Assembly (NCBI GenBank): GCA_013398275.1
Contig: VZSE01008347.1
Coordinates: forward strand, 926-64,925
Origin: Promerops cafer
Lineage: Eukaryota; Chordata; Aves; Passeriformes; Nectariniidae
Length of the DNA: 64,000 nucleotides
Direction: 5' to 3'
Positions 35,901-50,900 of the stretch are shown here, in pieces. The notes under the pieces were generated by a model, which ran no database searches, was not told the DNA's origin, and worked only from the letters and a program-made list of their open reading frames with translations. How positions within the stretch are numbered: the first letter of the stretch is position 1; every line of letters begins with the position of its first letter. Position numbers and translations under genes: made by a program.

Positions 35901-38900
35901 TTAGCACAGTAACATGTGCTCTTACAGCACAGTGAAATAACCATAACTCATGCCAGACTAAAAGCCCTATCACTCCTCTGTGTAAATTATACAGAAGTCA
36001 ACTCTTGGAGGTCCCTCTGAGCACAGCTCACAGCAACACACAAGGTTAACTCGAGCAGATCTTCTGTGTGTTACCAATAAAGACCATCAATGTCTTTGCT
36101 ACAATGCTTACTGCCAGCTACCAAAAGATGACCCACAACAAAGGCACTACAACCAAGTCCCATCTGTGTGAGCTCTGGATCTTTTTAACAAATCCATGCA
36201 TCTCCTCCAGGTCCCAGGAGCTTGTTGAGGTTGTGGAAGCAGCCCTGTGTGATTACACAGGAATATCTACGTGCATCAGCCTCTGGACAAAAAATATCCT
36301 GGGTGTCACCACAGAGCCTGAGTAATGTTTGACTGACCTTTTAAATGCTGAAAAAGTAAAACTAGCAACCACAAATCTGTGGTGTGATATACTGTGGAGT
36401 AAAAAACCAATCTACAACAAGTTCTCAGTGTCACATCAATTTAACTAAAAAATGTGCAGCAGTCAGGTATCAGCCCCAGGACTACCAACAAGTTTTGCAG
36501 CAAGGATGCTTTATCAAATCATCAGAGCTGACAACATGTTAGGTAACAGCTCCTACCTCTCCTAACAATGCAATCTGATCAATACTCCCAAAATCTCTGG
36601 CAGTGCCAGATTACAATTAACTCTAATCCAACATCAAAGAAAATTCAAACAAGGCCTTGGTACCGAGGTTAAAGTTGTGCTCAGGCAATAATGCAGATTG
36701 CTTTTAAACTTGCTTTCAAGTAACTCTTTGGCATCTTGTGTGATACCAGAAAACAAAGACATGGGGCTTAAAGACACAAGCAAACACCTCAGATCTCTCT
36801 TTCAAATGTCAAACTTCCTCTTACCCAAGATTCCCCCAGCAATCTCCCCTCCACTGAAGCTGCCTACGTGCACAGAGGTGCAGCCTGAGTGGTGTAACAG
36901 CCATCCCTCACTAGTCACAGCAGATCCACGAGGATCTGATCCTGCAGTAACGTGCTCTGTATCACAGCCCCTGGCAGCTCATACTTCAGGTGAGGATTTT
37001 GAATGGCACAAGCTGTAACAACCACCTTTGGCTGTGCCCATTTACTTCCTCTCTGTTGTCCACAACCAACCATCTCAGTCTCCTTTTTAGCTGATTTTAT
37101 TAACTGCTTGATTTCCAGAGAGGAACAAAAGAGATTTCCTGTATATAGGGACACTTGGATGACCCTCACTTTCAGTTGGGTCAAGCCTTGTGCTCTGAGT
37201 AAAATCCCTGAGGGTTACTCATGTGGACTGGCCACTTAGGGATAATGGAAATGCTTTTAGACAAGCCGTATTTTTAAAGAAGTGACTGGCAGAGTGCACT
37301 AGACAGGAATAGAGAGAATACCCCCTGACACCACACACCCCACTTACTCCCACCTTATCCATAGAACTGCAGCATCTTAGACTGCTTTGGGTTGGAAGGG
37401 ACCTTAAAGAATCCTGCTTCAAGCCCCCTGCCATGGACAGGGACAACTTCCACTAGACCAGGTTGCTCAGAGTCCCATCCAGCCTGTCCTGGAACACCTC
37501 CAGGGACAGGGAGTCCACAATCTCTCTGGACAAAACTTATTCTCAGTGAGAAATCTATAAACTGCAGAAAGGAGCCAGAAGGCCAACTCAGTGCTTTGAA
37601 ATCAGCTCTTCTCTTGGGCTGCCAGCCATGCAATGTAATACTCTTCCTCCAGATCTTGTATACATTACCTCCTCATGCAACACACAGCTGCAAAGCCAGA
37701 GACCACTAAACCAATATCTGCTGGATCTGACTGTGTAGTCCACAGCCTTCCCTGGCAGAGCACTGTGGCTGCCTGTTTGGCAAGAGGCTTCACATTTTTC
37801 AGCCATGAACATTAAGGAAATCAGAAGAAGGTTGTGAGCTTGAGATGTGGTCAGCCCTGGTGTGCCAGGAGTCTGGCTGGGGACAGGAGCCTTTGCTTTT
37901 AGAGGCTGCTTGTTTTAATGATGTGGGAAATTCTCAGGCATCCAAAGGAAATGAGATCCTGTAGCAAAACAGCAGTACTGGACTCCAGTTAATAGTGTTG
38001 TCTTGCACAGCTATGTGGGTGACTGTGCTCCTATTGCCAAGTAACTGCTCTGGCAAGGCTGGCTTTTGGACAGAAAAGCAGTCCTTTCTCCAAGCTCTTG
38101 GAGAGGACCCAACTCTTCTCTGCAGTGGGAAAACAAAACTGGGGAAGGGGGGAGTAATAGACTTTAAAAGGGAGAATAGATCAGAAAGATCTGCAATGCA
38201 GAGTGCCTCAAAGATTCACATTCAGGTGAACAGAGAAGTAACATGGCCTCGCTACAGTAATGAAGATGCTGTGTGATTCCAGATCCCTTGGGCCCGGATT
38301 GATCTTGGGCCCAGGAATCACTCCCTGCCCACCTCAGCAGCGACATTTCCCCTCCATGTCTTTGATATTGGCCAACTGCTTTTGACACTCAGACTCAAAT
38401 AAGAGCATCACCATGACCACCATTACTTAGTAATGATCAGGAGCGCGACAACTGCGAGGTAAAAGTAAAACCCAAACACGGGAACTCGCTTACTGTGCTT
38501 GTTTTTCTTCTCTGGCAGAGGTGGAGGCTTTTCTGGGTCACTGTTCGAATCTGGAGCAGCAAAATCAGCAATGAATTCCACTGGTGCTGAGGAGTTTCCT
38601 TGCTGGAAAGGCAGAACAGCAGCAAAGGGCGTGAAGGGCATTGACGGGACAACCACGGCATTCTGCAGGTCGTCCTCGGAGATGTTGTCGTACTGCGAAG
38701 GGTGCCTCTCGTAGGACACCCTGCAGCCCGAGTTATCCGAAGTCTGGGAGGCTGCACTCCTCCTCTTCTTCTCTGGCAAAGCTGGGGGAGTCTCTGTCGG
38801 CTGCGCTGCTCCCGAGAGGCTGCAGAATTCCAGTGGAGGAGAGCTGCCCTGCGGGAGCTGGAAAGCGTGTCCGTGGAAAGGGGAGCCAGACTCACCCAAG

Positions 38901-41900
38901 GACTCTGGCAATGGGCTGAGGATACCTGGCCCCTGCTGAGGTATCTGATCAGCGTTGGAGAGGTCCTGCTGCAGGAATTCATAGTCTGGATCATAGTGAT
39001 CTGATTGATCTGGGTAAACAGAGAATGATGTATTAGTTTCTCTCTTTTACTGTTTAGCCCTTCTCAGTTCTGTCCCTCCCATTCTATCAGCTAATTAATT
39101 AGTTCATTTTAATCAGAGTGGAACTTCCTTGCAACTGGGACCATCTTTTTACACCTTCTGTAACATCCAGACTCCCTATAACTCATAATTTATTCTTTAC
39201 ACTAGCAAACAAATAACAAAAATTCAATAAGTAGACAACTGTAGACATAATTTGTGTCATATTTATATTTCTGTTTTCTTTCCTAGCATGTAGAAACAAC
39301 ACTGCTTTGGTCTACCAGGACTGTCATTTCTGCAGCCAGGGCTGAAAGGAAGAAAACATTCCACTTGAGAGCTGAACTGAGTTTGAGAGCCATCACCTAC
39401 AGCAAGGGAAACACATTCCCCTGGGCTTCTTCCTCTCTGACAGAACAGCTCTGCACTGAACCGCCTGCAGCAACACCAAGACAGCAGCTGCAAGTGCAGT
39501 GCATTTTCTACATCAGCTCCTGCCCCTCAGCTCCCAAAGCAGAGGGACAGGGCCCCACCAGCCCCTCTTACCCAGGGTTTCACAGCTTGTGTTGCGGGAG
39601 CACTGGCCGCTGTCGCGGTCCAGAGAGGAGAGCTGCTCGTCAGACTTGCTCAGTTTGCCAATGCTGCTGCATGGAGAGAGGCGAGGAGACTCCCCCCCGT
39701 AGGAGTGGCTTCCACCTGACAACCTCCTCTGGGCATAGCAGTCAACATCAAAATCCTTCAGGACAAAAGTAAAAAAATAAAAAATATCAAATCACCATCA
39801 CTCTTGGCAGCTCGCTAGTGAGGAAGATGCATCTCGAGGAGCAAAGACTCACAGGAGGGGAGAGGATCAGTGCTGCTGGCCCTCTCTAAGCTCATGGAGA
39901 ACACAGAAACCCTCTGATGTGGTAAACAGCCCATGCCAGGGAGCTCTGTGTGCTCTTGATTTCAAGCAGGGGTTGCTGTGGCCCACACTGGCCTTTACAG
40001 ATGCTGAGAAGATGACCAAAGTTCTTCACAGCTACGTGTGCCTGGTGACTGCTTGTCATGGCACTGAGACAAGGGAACGACACTGCAAGATTTCTCAGGA
40101 CATACCCGGGGCTTTAGCAAATACTTGGTTACCTCAGGTGCATGCAAAGGGAAAATAAATGAGATACAACTTTCTGTGCCTATGGCTATGGTCCCATTTC
40201 AGAAATTACCTCAAGCTTATTAACCTGCAAGCAAACCCCTCAACTATTCCCACTCTGTCAGAACAACCTTAGTGCGACTGTAGTTTCAACTGAAGAGTGG
40301 CCACAGCTTTATCTGAGTCAGCCAAATGACTGTAGAGTCTCCCTAAGCCAGAGCTGAGGCTTTGGGGATGAGGACAGGATTTGATTTTTGTGCAATTTGA
40401 TATGAATCAGGTCCTCACTGCTGAGCTAGTAAGTTCCTGAATGGGTAAAGCAAACCCAGCCATTTACAACCTCATAAACCCGAGACAAGCACAAGAAATG
40501 GAATGTGATTAACACACACACAACTTTCCCATTTTTCTACCAGAAAATGTACAAATTTCCCCAAAGCACCAGCAGCGGTCAGAGCAGTAGCTCAAACTAC
40601 TGCTTGAGTTAAAACATATTTTAAATTGTGACTGGATGAAGACAGACTTTTGACCTCACTCAGCCACATGCTCCCTTGGCCTGCGAGTAAACCCTGGTGA
40701 GATCTCAGGGAGCTCAGCCAGCTGCTGTCCCCTGATCTATTGGACATGGCAACACTCAGCCACTCCCATCCTCGCACTCTGCTACCCCTCAAGGCAACAA
40801 AGTTTGTAGCAATTTGTTAATTAAACACAACAACCCTGTAAAAAAAAATTAGGCTGTCCACATTATTTACGACAGGGCTGTTCCTGCCACTGCCACTCCC
40901 ACTGCAGGCTGCCTGTGCTGGGCTGCTTGGGATGAGCAGGGACGTGCAGGGATCTGTGTGGCTGCAGGTCACAGCATCTCCCTGAGCTCTCCCTCCAGTT
41001 CACAGCATGTTTCCCTTGGCTTTCACAAGGGTGTTATGCCATTACCTGTCTGTTGATCCCAACAGGTAAACTGGACCCACTGGTAGCTCGGCTCATGGGG
41101 GCCACAACAGCCACTCTGGTTGGGGAAGGTGCCGACTGACGTTTTTTAGGGGGCAATGCTGGTGGAGGGCTGCAAGACACAACAGGAATTGATGCTTCCA
41201 TCACTCTTCCAGAAAAAAAAAAATACTTTTCAGAGGCTTCACAAGCTGTTTTCCAGAAAGCTTTTGTCAGCCAGGAGCTATTCAGCAAAATGTATCCACT
41301 AAAAATATGGATTTAAGAATACTCTCACAGGTAAGGTCCTGTTAAGTGATTTATTTTTTACGGTTGGTATTTCTCAAATAAAAGCTGTTGTAAAAAGTAT
41401 TTTTAATGGAGCTAATTAGCATGGTAATTATTTCTTAATAAAAGCAGTGAAAATCCAAATTAAATGTTTTGGTTGACCCAAATATTGTTTCCATTCACAG
41501 AAGTCCCTCCTCCTCCTCAAACCTTCCAGGTCTGAAAAATGCTCAAAGTTTCACAAATTTACAGGAGAGGAAAATTATCTTTTTTGGTCTTTGCTTTCTT
41601 GGTGAACTTCAGGGAACAAAAGGGTCAGAGCTGCTCTCACCACGTGCACTGTGAGGGCCCCATGAATCTGTGTCAGACCCACACATTTGCAGTAACTTGT
41701 GAGAGTTTAACCCTTTGACTTTTAGTTTTTGCTTCTAATGACACGTAATTCTGGTAGTCATCAAGCCTGAGAAGTCCCCAAGAGCACACATAGTCTGTTC
41801 TTGGAACATACCAAGAAATTTTTATATAACCTCTGAGAATTCATAAAATACACAGCAATGTGATTTTTTTTGTCAGTCACAGCCCTTGATGCTGCATTTT

Positions 41901-44900
41901 CAAATTAACACAACATGTATTTTTCAGACCAGCCATTAGCACCAGTACTAGAGAAGAAAAACAACACACACACACAAAAACCTGCAAATTGGGGGTTTTC
42001 CTTCTCAAAATAGAACACAGAAACTTTCATGTGGTTACTCACAGAACAGGGTAAGAACAACCAAGCACAACGTTTTTATTCACACACTCTTGGCTTTCAC
42101 TCTTAAGCAAATAGGCAAAGCCAAACTGCCTGGCTGTGCAGGATGGATTGGTAACTGCCCCCCGAGGTTAAAGGGACATTTCCCATCAGACACAGCAGCC
42201 CAAGACACTTGTACAGGGTGGAATTCACACAATTTTATGTAAGGTTATGACAGATTTATGTGATGCCTCTCATGCGTGAGTATCAGGGCATGGCACTATC
42301 CTCACATAAAAAGAAGGGAAGGAAAAGACACAAAAAAATAATAAGAGAGACAGAACACAAAGCAGAGTCCTGGAGAAGGGAAGAATTACTCTGGGAGACT
42401 GGAAATTCAAAAGCAACACTAACCCTCCTGGCTTGTGCACATTTTGCAAGATTGTTTTAAAAACCGACAGGCTGGTAAGAGGCACTGGCTCTTCAGTCAG
42501 CTGGCTGGTCAGTATTACCTGTTCTCTGCCACACGAATGCTGGGCAGAGGGGGTTTAGGGGGTGCAACTTCTTCATCCATGGAGTCAGTCAGCAGCTCGT
42601 TGGATTGAGTCATGTTAGTTGTTTTGTTGAGGATCTCCATTTCTCGGTCGGTAAGGGGAAGTTCTGATGGGCTGCAACATGCAAAACACAGATTGTAGAT
42701 CATAAACCACAGCTGGAGCGCAGCCCTGACAGATTCAAACCTATTTTAAATCATGTGCTATCAGACAGACACCTAGAGCAGAAGGCAGAATTTGCACCTG
42801 CAGGTGGAATTCCATGTACATGCAGAGCTCAGTGTGCACGTGACACAAAGGGATGTTTCACTGCCACATTTTGGTGTCTTTCCTGTCAGAGCATATTCTC
42901 CTTTAGTGATCCTACTGAAATGGGTGGGGAGCTACATAAAAAACACTACACCACCCTCTGTGAAGAACAGCTGCATGATTTAACTCAACTGTCAGCAGTC
43001 AGAAATTACCCCTTCTTTATCCGTCCTGCCCACAGAAGGAATCAGTGACCCACCTGTCAGATTTACATGCTGGTAAACTGGGTTTAACTGGGCTTGTGGG
43101 AGAGGGATGCTCCTGCTTTTCAATCGTGAGTCTGACCAGCTCCTGATGGATGGAGGGAAGAAAAAGAGAATAATTACTGTTTGTTGAATGCTGCACTTAC
43201 ACATCCCAGAACACAAAAGGATGCTACTGCAGCAAACTCTTGGTTATGGTTTAATGATGGTGTGGACACAGAGAGAGCTGAGCTGGGTTTAAGTCTGGTA
43301 CAGAGCCACACAAATGATGCAGAACAGCTGCTAAGGAGCAGCCTGCACCCGAGGAAGTTTTGGCAGTATGTGAGTGAAGTTCATTACCCCTGACTGTATG
43401 GGGATTCTGCACGAACCCACATGTGTCTTTTTGCTGTGCTTCCTCTTCCCTCTGTCTCACAAATGAGTTCCAGTCCACACAACACCCTAGATAATGGTAA
43501 ATTGGCTTTACATACATAGATCTAAGTACAAAACAGTCTTACCCAGTGGAGTACTTCATCTAGCCAAAACCAACATTAAATAATTGCTTTATATTTTATA
43601 AATAAGAATGTATTTGCTTCAAAAAGCAAGTTTTCTGTAAAATGTCCAACCAAAAATTAAACAGCGAACACCTTCATTAAAAGGCCTGCTTCCCCTGAAG
43701 CCACCTTTTAACACGTTAGCAATAGAAGACTTAATCATTCAAGAAGCTACTGTAGTGTATCTGTTATAGGCAGATAAGGCTCTGGATAAAGAGATAAGGA
43801 CATGATAATCCTGAACTCTAAGTCTGCCAGCAGTCAAAGCAACAATCATTCACGCCAGAAAGACGGAGAGAACATTTTATGGATGTCTGAGGCTGACAAA
43901 TAAATCTCCTGCTCACAGATACAAACACATGCCCCTCTCACAGGCAGGCTGGAAAACTGGCAGTGCTTCCTGCCACTATTGGCTTCCCAGCATATCACAC
44001 AAAGGAAACTGTAACAGATCAATTTTAATTTCATTTTTTTTTAAAGCAGCCTGAAGTTCAGTGTCATCATTCCAGTGTCATCATTCCAGTATCATCTTTG
44101 TGTCCTTGTCTGCAGAGCTTGGAAACAACTGGCATTGCTCTCAGTGCAGTAGCTGCAACTGGAATGTCACTGCCATCATCCCTCTGAGGAAGGAAAATAC
44201 CCCAGCTCTGGCAGTTTTACATAAGGCTCTACTGAAAGCTGAAATTCCATGGGTTAACACAAACACAGCAAGAGGAATAAGGTGCAAACACCATCCAAGT
44301 GTCCACCACAGCCGACTTTGGTCTCCATGCTCTACTTACACCCTTGGTGTGAGCTGGTGCTCCAAGAGAACGTACACAGTGTTACCCAAAACCAGGACAA
44401 ACACTCAGCTTTCCACAAGCTGTCCTGGAACATCCCACACAGGGGGAAGAAGAGGAAGCACAAACAGATGTCCATGGGGACTAAAACTATGAAGATGTCC
44501 CTGCTGGGACAGAGAGCCCTGGTGAGGAACAGCGTGTTCTGAGTTCTGATGAGTAACATCACTTGACTCTTTTGGCTGCATTTGGCATCATGGGGCTGAG
44601 TGATGACACAAGGGACTGCCACCTTTCTGCCCTCTGGACAAAATTCCACCACTGAAAACGTTTTTGGAGATCCTCATGCACTTTTAACAGATTCAGGGTT
44701 GGACCCCACGGGCCTCTGGGGTAGTGGCCAGCTAGGACTGCAAATGTGCAGGAGCACAATAAGGGAAATAAAACGTATGGGCATCCAAACCAAAAGCCAA
44801 AACACTCCTTAAACATCCCCCTGAAAAGGCTATGGAAGGGAAAGTGCAATGTCTCCCTTTCCTGACCTTCCTTCACCACCTTAAACCAAAGCCAGGCCGG

Positions 44901-47900
44901 CGCTGCAGGCGGTGACGGTGGCTGCGCCGCAGCAGTGCTGGGGAGCCCCAGACACTGAGGGCTGAAGTGCTCAGTTTTCCTATTTTGCCAGTCATAATGG
45001 ACACACAGCTGTCTACCACATGGGAAAGCAGGTTAAAACAGGAGAAAACCAATCCAATGGGGCTCAAAAGCATCTTCAGAATTACTCAAACCATTGGGAC
45101 TGGGGAAAAAAACCCAAAAACCCTTCCAGCAGAGGCACCAAGGCAACGCATGATTGCAATTACCAGAGAGATCACTCTCCCTTCCAACTCTGACAAATAT
45201 CACCAGACCCTGAATGTTTCTCCTCTCTGCTATCCCCAAATGAGAACTAGCATTTGGAAATCAAGCCAAAATCTTTAGCATACACACAGAGGTAATCTGC
45301 ACACAACTGAGCCAGATGCACATTATGCTATTCCTTATCAGCAAGGAAAGAGATTCCTGCAGCAGTAATTAGAGATAATTAAAGCCTCTCTACAAACTAT
45401 GCTACTTCAGCAAGCTGAAAATTCCACAATGAGATGGATTTTTGAGAAGTTATGTAATCAAACCGAGGAATTTTTTTCCTGCCTAGCAAATCCCTAAAAC
45501 CTGAGATCAAAATATCAAGTAACAGAGGTGAACAAGAGTCTCCTTTATGCTTAATTCTGAAAATAAAGAAGTAAGCACTGAAATGTGGAAGTGGATCTTG
45601 TGTGATCTGCCAGAAAAACAAAATAGGCTCTGCTGTGGAGAGAAGTGTCCATCTTCTCAGTTCTGCTTCCAGAAGAAGAAATGTGGCTTGGCCTTTCTAA
45701 AATAAACCTTGTTCCTTGCTGTGCAGGAGGTGAAAGCATGCTGCTTCCAAATGCTGCCCTCTTGATGGGCAAATACTCTCCCATCTCCCCAGACAGCCTC
45801 ACATCTGCTCTAAGGCTGACCAGACATGAGCCAGCTCCAACTGGAAGGCCAAAATAACTTTCAGTCTAAAAACAAAGCAGACACTGATAAAGCCATGCTG
45901 CTGAGCGGGGCTCCACAGCTCAGGCTCAGCACTGCATGGCCATGTCCATGCTGCTCCCAGTCTCATGAACTGTGCTCAGTGGCTCATGAACAGACATCCA
46001 AGACCTTCCCCAGTCCCAGACCTTCCCCAATCTGCAGAGGACACAGCTCTGGCTGAAAGGCAACAGGTACCAAGGGTTTAAATACTGCCTGAAGGCAAAG
46101 AACGACGTGTGTCCAAGTCTCCTGCAATGAGACTACACAACTGTTCCAGCTCTGGGGATAACACATCTCTCCCTGGGATTGTGCAGATTCAGTCAGTGCT
46201 AACTCACCATTTGCTGGGGAGTTACTGTTCAGATACCACAGCACAGATTTTCACATCCTGCAAATTGCTGCTCAATTCCAGTGCTAACAGCAGCTGAGAT
46301 TTCAGGCCAAACTCTCTTCCTCTCTCCTGCTGTGCAAATTTAAGACCAGCTTTACTTTTAAAATGTGTAGCTTAAAGTTGAAGAGCATATTGTGCAAAAT
46401 AATCCTAGAAAATCCATCTTCTTTAGATGATAGAAATAATTTGTTTCAAAGATATTTGTTTAAAAGGCTCATAAACTAATAGCACATTTTAGTATCTGCA
46501 TTTGAATAGCATTAAAGAGTTATCCAGATGATGCAGACACCAAACCAAGAGGCCTGAAAATGTGAGAGTCAAAGCCTGGGAGATCCACTTCATTTTTGCA
46601 TTTGGCTCCATTTAATAAAACTGAGTCTGAGTACAGTGAAAGATACCTGTTCCTGATACATAACTCCAGGTGAAACACCTGCTGCAGTTCTTAAAACTCT
46701 ATCCCAACTTTCCTTGTGTAGTTGATTTAAACATTCCCCTTTAAATTCAGCCCTGCTCTTGAAAGAGATTTAACTTCCTCTACAGTTTCCAAAATAAGAT
46801 TCCCAGGAGATATGACAGTCTGCCCACTGGTGCCCTAAGCCCAGGTCAACCAAACTTCTACCACCAGTGCTAGGACAGGTGAGTGACCAGCCCAGAGACA
46901 AGCCTGGGACACAGAAATAATGGGTACAAGAACCTTACCAGGAGGCAGAAAGAAAAGCCAACAGCTTTTCCAGGGTGGAACAGGGAGGGAATGCTACAAG
47001 CAGGTCTGACAATGGATACAAAGGTTTCTGTTAAACATTTCCCTTAGCAATGTAAAACTAATCTCCAGAAAACTGAGTTTAGCTCATCACCTGTTCCACA
47101 CCCTAATCCAGCTGCTTAGAGTGGTGATGTATCACTGACAAATCCCTTGAAATTTCTCTTAAAAGATGGAGCTGGAGTCTTTCATTCTCTATGGGCATTG
47201 ACAGGGAGCATTTTCATTTTATTTTGTAATCTGCATGGGAGACTGGGAATGACTCACTGAAAATTTAATGCAATACTGACTGAAGATCCATTGCTTCTTT
47301 CAATTCATCCAAATGCCAGGGTGAGCATGCCAGAAGTTCACATTCAGAGCCAAACTGTGCTAGTCTTTAACCAGCACTCCAAGAAGGAACAGTTGATTTA
47401 AGGGGTAGTCTACTGAAGGCAGAAATAGGACCTTCATATTTTACCTGCACTTAAAAACTTAGTTTACACAGCTCTCTTCTAAACCACATTATTATACGCT
47501 CTTTATAGTAAAATTAACAGTATTTGTCTCATGTACCTTGACTCCATCCAGGACAGCTTTTATGACATCCTTCACTGTAGTCACCATCTCCTTGTCCTCT
47601 GAATTCACCCCCTCCAGCATCACCTGATCAGACCAGCGGATGAGGTTGGCCAGGCTCTGGTACACTCGGCTGTAGCAGGATGAGATGGCAGAACTGCACA
47701 GCAGGAGAGGGAGCAGTTGAGAAAAAAAAAAAGAACAAAAAGAAATTTTGGGGATGTTATCAAATGTTACGAGAGTGAGTTTCACACTGTGCATTTCACT
47801 GCTTTGCTCTCTGACACTCAGAATTTGTGTTGAGCAGGTGACAAAGCTCAGGCTTCCCCTCCAGTGCAGCTGCTCTCCCATTCCCTAGCAGCAAATGATG

Positions 47901-50900
47901 ACAGTTTGAAGGTACAAACCACCACCAGCTCATTCCCAGGTATCAGAAGGAATTATCTGGGATGCAGGTTAACACAGCAATGCTAAAAACAGCATTCATT
48001 CCATCTTAATTTACAGCTCCATCCTATGCCTTAAAGATAAGTATTCAAGCCCTGCATCCAAGTTTAAGCTATGTTATTTCAGTATTATCCTTCTTCCTTA
48101 TTAGCTTTCCCCAAAACCACCTTGGATCACTGAGAGCTGACTCTATTCATTCCTTTACAAATCACTGCCTCACTGTTTATAATGCCTGAAAACATGTAAT
48201 TAAAATTACTTCTTTACAGAAATTGAACTGAATGAATTTCAGGTTTGAAAGAGGAAGGGTGTTGCTTTGTTTTGTTTTTAATGAGAAACAGAATTGAAGC
48301 TATTGTTCTGAAGGGAAAAGAAAAAAAAAGAGTTTTGGAAGGATGACAACTTTAAATAAAAGTTAACTGTAACAACAGTGCTCCCAGGCATTTTCCTGGC
48401 CATTCTGAAAACACTGACTTCATTACTAAACAAGGTGTGTTAACAGAACTGCTGATGGCAACGCTTCAGCAATTCTTTGTCACGTTAAATCAATTTCAAA
48501 CTGCATCAAAACCATAAACAGATAAGAGAAGGTGTAATCTTGCAATCATTACTGATACAAGTTGTTCCAAATCTTCCCATTTCTCTCTGGTATCCATTCT
48601 ACATTGGCTTAACTCCAGTAACTTCATTATCTGTGAGAAAAGAATCAAGCCCACGAGCTCCAATGAGTTTATGTAGGTGAATGAGGTTTGCAGGACTGAG
48701 GAAAGAGCTACTGTCAAATTACAACCAGGGGATACAAACAATGGCAAGGACTTGATTGTTTGGTTGCTGTTTGGGGTTTTTTTTAAGGTTTGCTGCTTGC
48801 CATTTGTTCTCATTTCAAATGAAATTAGCTTGGTAGGAGATACTGCCTAAACAGGGCCCTCCCCCATCTCTTTCTAAGGCTTTGATTTCTTTGCCATTAA
48901 TCTTCAGTCTGCTTCCTTCTAAGGAGGCAATAATTGAAAGCCCATTTTGTGCAAGATTTAATTACTTTTTTCCTTGATGCAAATGCTTCCCCTAAAGTAA
49001 AAAGTCTAACAATAACTGTAGGGCTTTCTTTGTCACTGACACAAGTCTTGCTCACTTTTCTCGAGGGGGATTTGCCATCAGGATCACCCCTTTGTGTCCT
49101 GCCACTAAAGTAGACAGGTAGGGAGAGAAGGACATGGCTTTTTCAGAAAGCCAGATCCCCTTTTGGGTTTTTGGGGAGGCTAAGCAAGGCAGGGCATGGA
49201 CATGGGATCTGTGCTTTAATGTTTCCAGAAAGACAGACTTGTCACTGTGTATGGGACATTCCCATTCTAACAGATTTGCTCACTATGGTTCGACAGATCC
49301 AACCTCAACTGGACCTGACCTGTCCCAGCCACAGGTGTGATACTCACCCATTTCCTCCTTCCTTTTGCCAGAAGCAGCCCCGGCCTCAGCACTGGGGCCA
49401 AACACAACTGAGCATCTCTGTTTGCAAAGCATTTGGCACCCCAGTGCTACCTCAACTACATCATAAACCTTCCCTGTGCCAGCACTGAAATAAGCATCTT
49501 GAAAGAAAAAAAATTTGGAGATATTTAATGGGAAAACAAACAGGAACAGCACAAAAACTGGCAGGATTTCAGGAACCACACACCTGCATTTCTCTGCTTA
49601 GTTCTGTGCTTTTTGCTATGCTAACTTTGCTCTTTCAGTATTATTCAACAATGTTTGTTTGTTTTCTGCAAATCAATTGCTCCAGCATCCATGAGATGAA
49701 CACCAACAATATCTCTATGGCTTGGCAACACCACAAATTCTTATAAACCATGCTAAGCTTGGCTTTGGCAAATTTCTACTTCTTTCCTGGCTTCAAACCC
49801 ACTGCCTAACCGGTAAAAACATAATACACATAATCTGTTAAAACATAAAACAATAATCTGTTGAGTGTGGCAAGAATGAACTTGGACTGGTTAATCTGCT
49901 GAAGTACATCTATTTACTTCTGTATCTGATCCAGTAAAATCCAAAAAAGCAGTTAAGAGTGCAGGCTCAGACTTCTGTAATATCAGGGTGGATAAACTGA
50001 GCACAGAAAAGGATTACTCTGAAGATAAGCTCCTTTTTCAGGTGAAGCTATTGGATTTGTTAGCTTTTAGGATACCACCATGGATTGCAGAAACAGGAAT
50101 AGCATCTGAAGAGAATCTCCCTCTAGAAAACAATGAATTTCCAAGTTTATGCTAAGAACCATCCCTTCCTCCACTCTGAAAGCAGCCTGATTTGCTTTAT
50201 CTTTCCACGGCATAAGCTTCTTCACAGCAGGGAATCTGCTTTTAAATGATGTCTGAAAACCACCACGTAATTAGTAAAAACAGCAGTCACTTCATCAGCA
50301 TCTCCTGCCATGTGGTTCTTCAGATAAAGAAGGAGCCTGTTGGTCTGTCATGGTCCCAAAACCCAAGAAGGAAACTCACCTTTGCTGGATGCGTGGGTCA
50401 GTTTGTACCAAGGGCAGGATGGCTTCCAGCACTTTACTTGCTGAGCCTGGCAGCATCTCTAACACTTTGTTATCAATTGCCATTTTGTCCACAATAGTCT
50501 TAAAGTAGCGCAATGCACTGACAACCTCCTTCTCCTTTTCCTCTAGCCATGACACATTCTAAAGAGGAGGGAAGAAAAGGAGAGATATGTTAAAACTTCA
50601 GTATTTTTAAGGGCAGGGTTCCTTTAACAAACCCAAAGTATGGCGACACTGAGGTGTGTTCCAGGAGGAGTGGAAAAAAACCCTTCTAACACAAACACTT
50701 TTAAATTGAATTAGTACGCTTTCAAAGGAATAGTCAGTGCAAGATTACACCCACACTTTAACCTTCAGAATTACCTGCATTCCAAACTGAAGGCTGATCT
50801 TGATCAGTTTTAGGCTAAGATTAGCACCACTGATGACATCAAGGATACTGCTTTGAAACCCACACCCTAAACTGGGATAGTGAAAGAAAAAACATTTCAC

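Noticed and set aside
50745..50900. GGAATGCAG|GTAATT at 50776-50785 (minus strand) as a possible missing-exon donor
   Set aside because: The upstream translation (LSLKLIKISLQFGMQ) does not resemble the expected segment and no matching acceptor with consistent phase was found.
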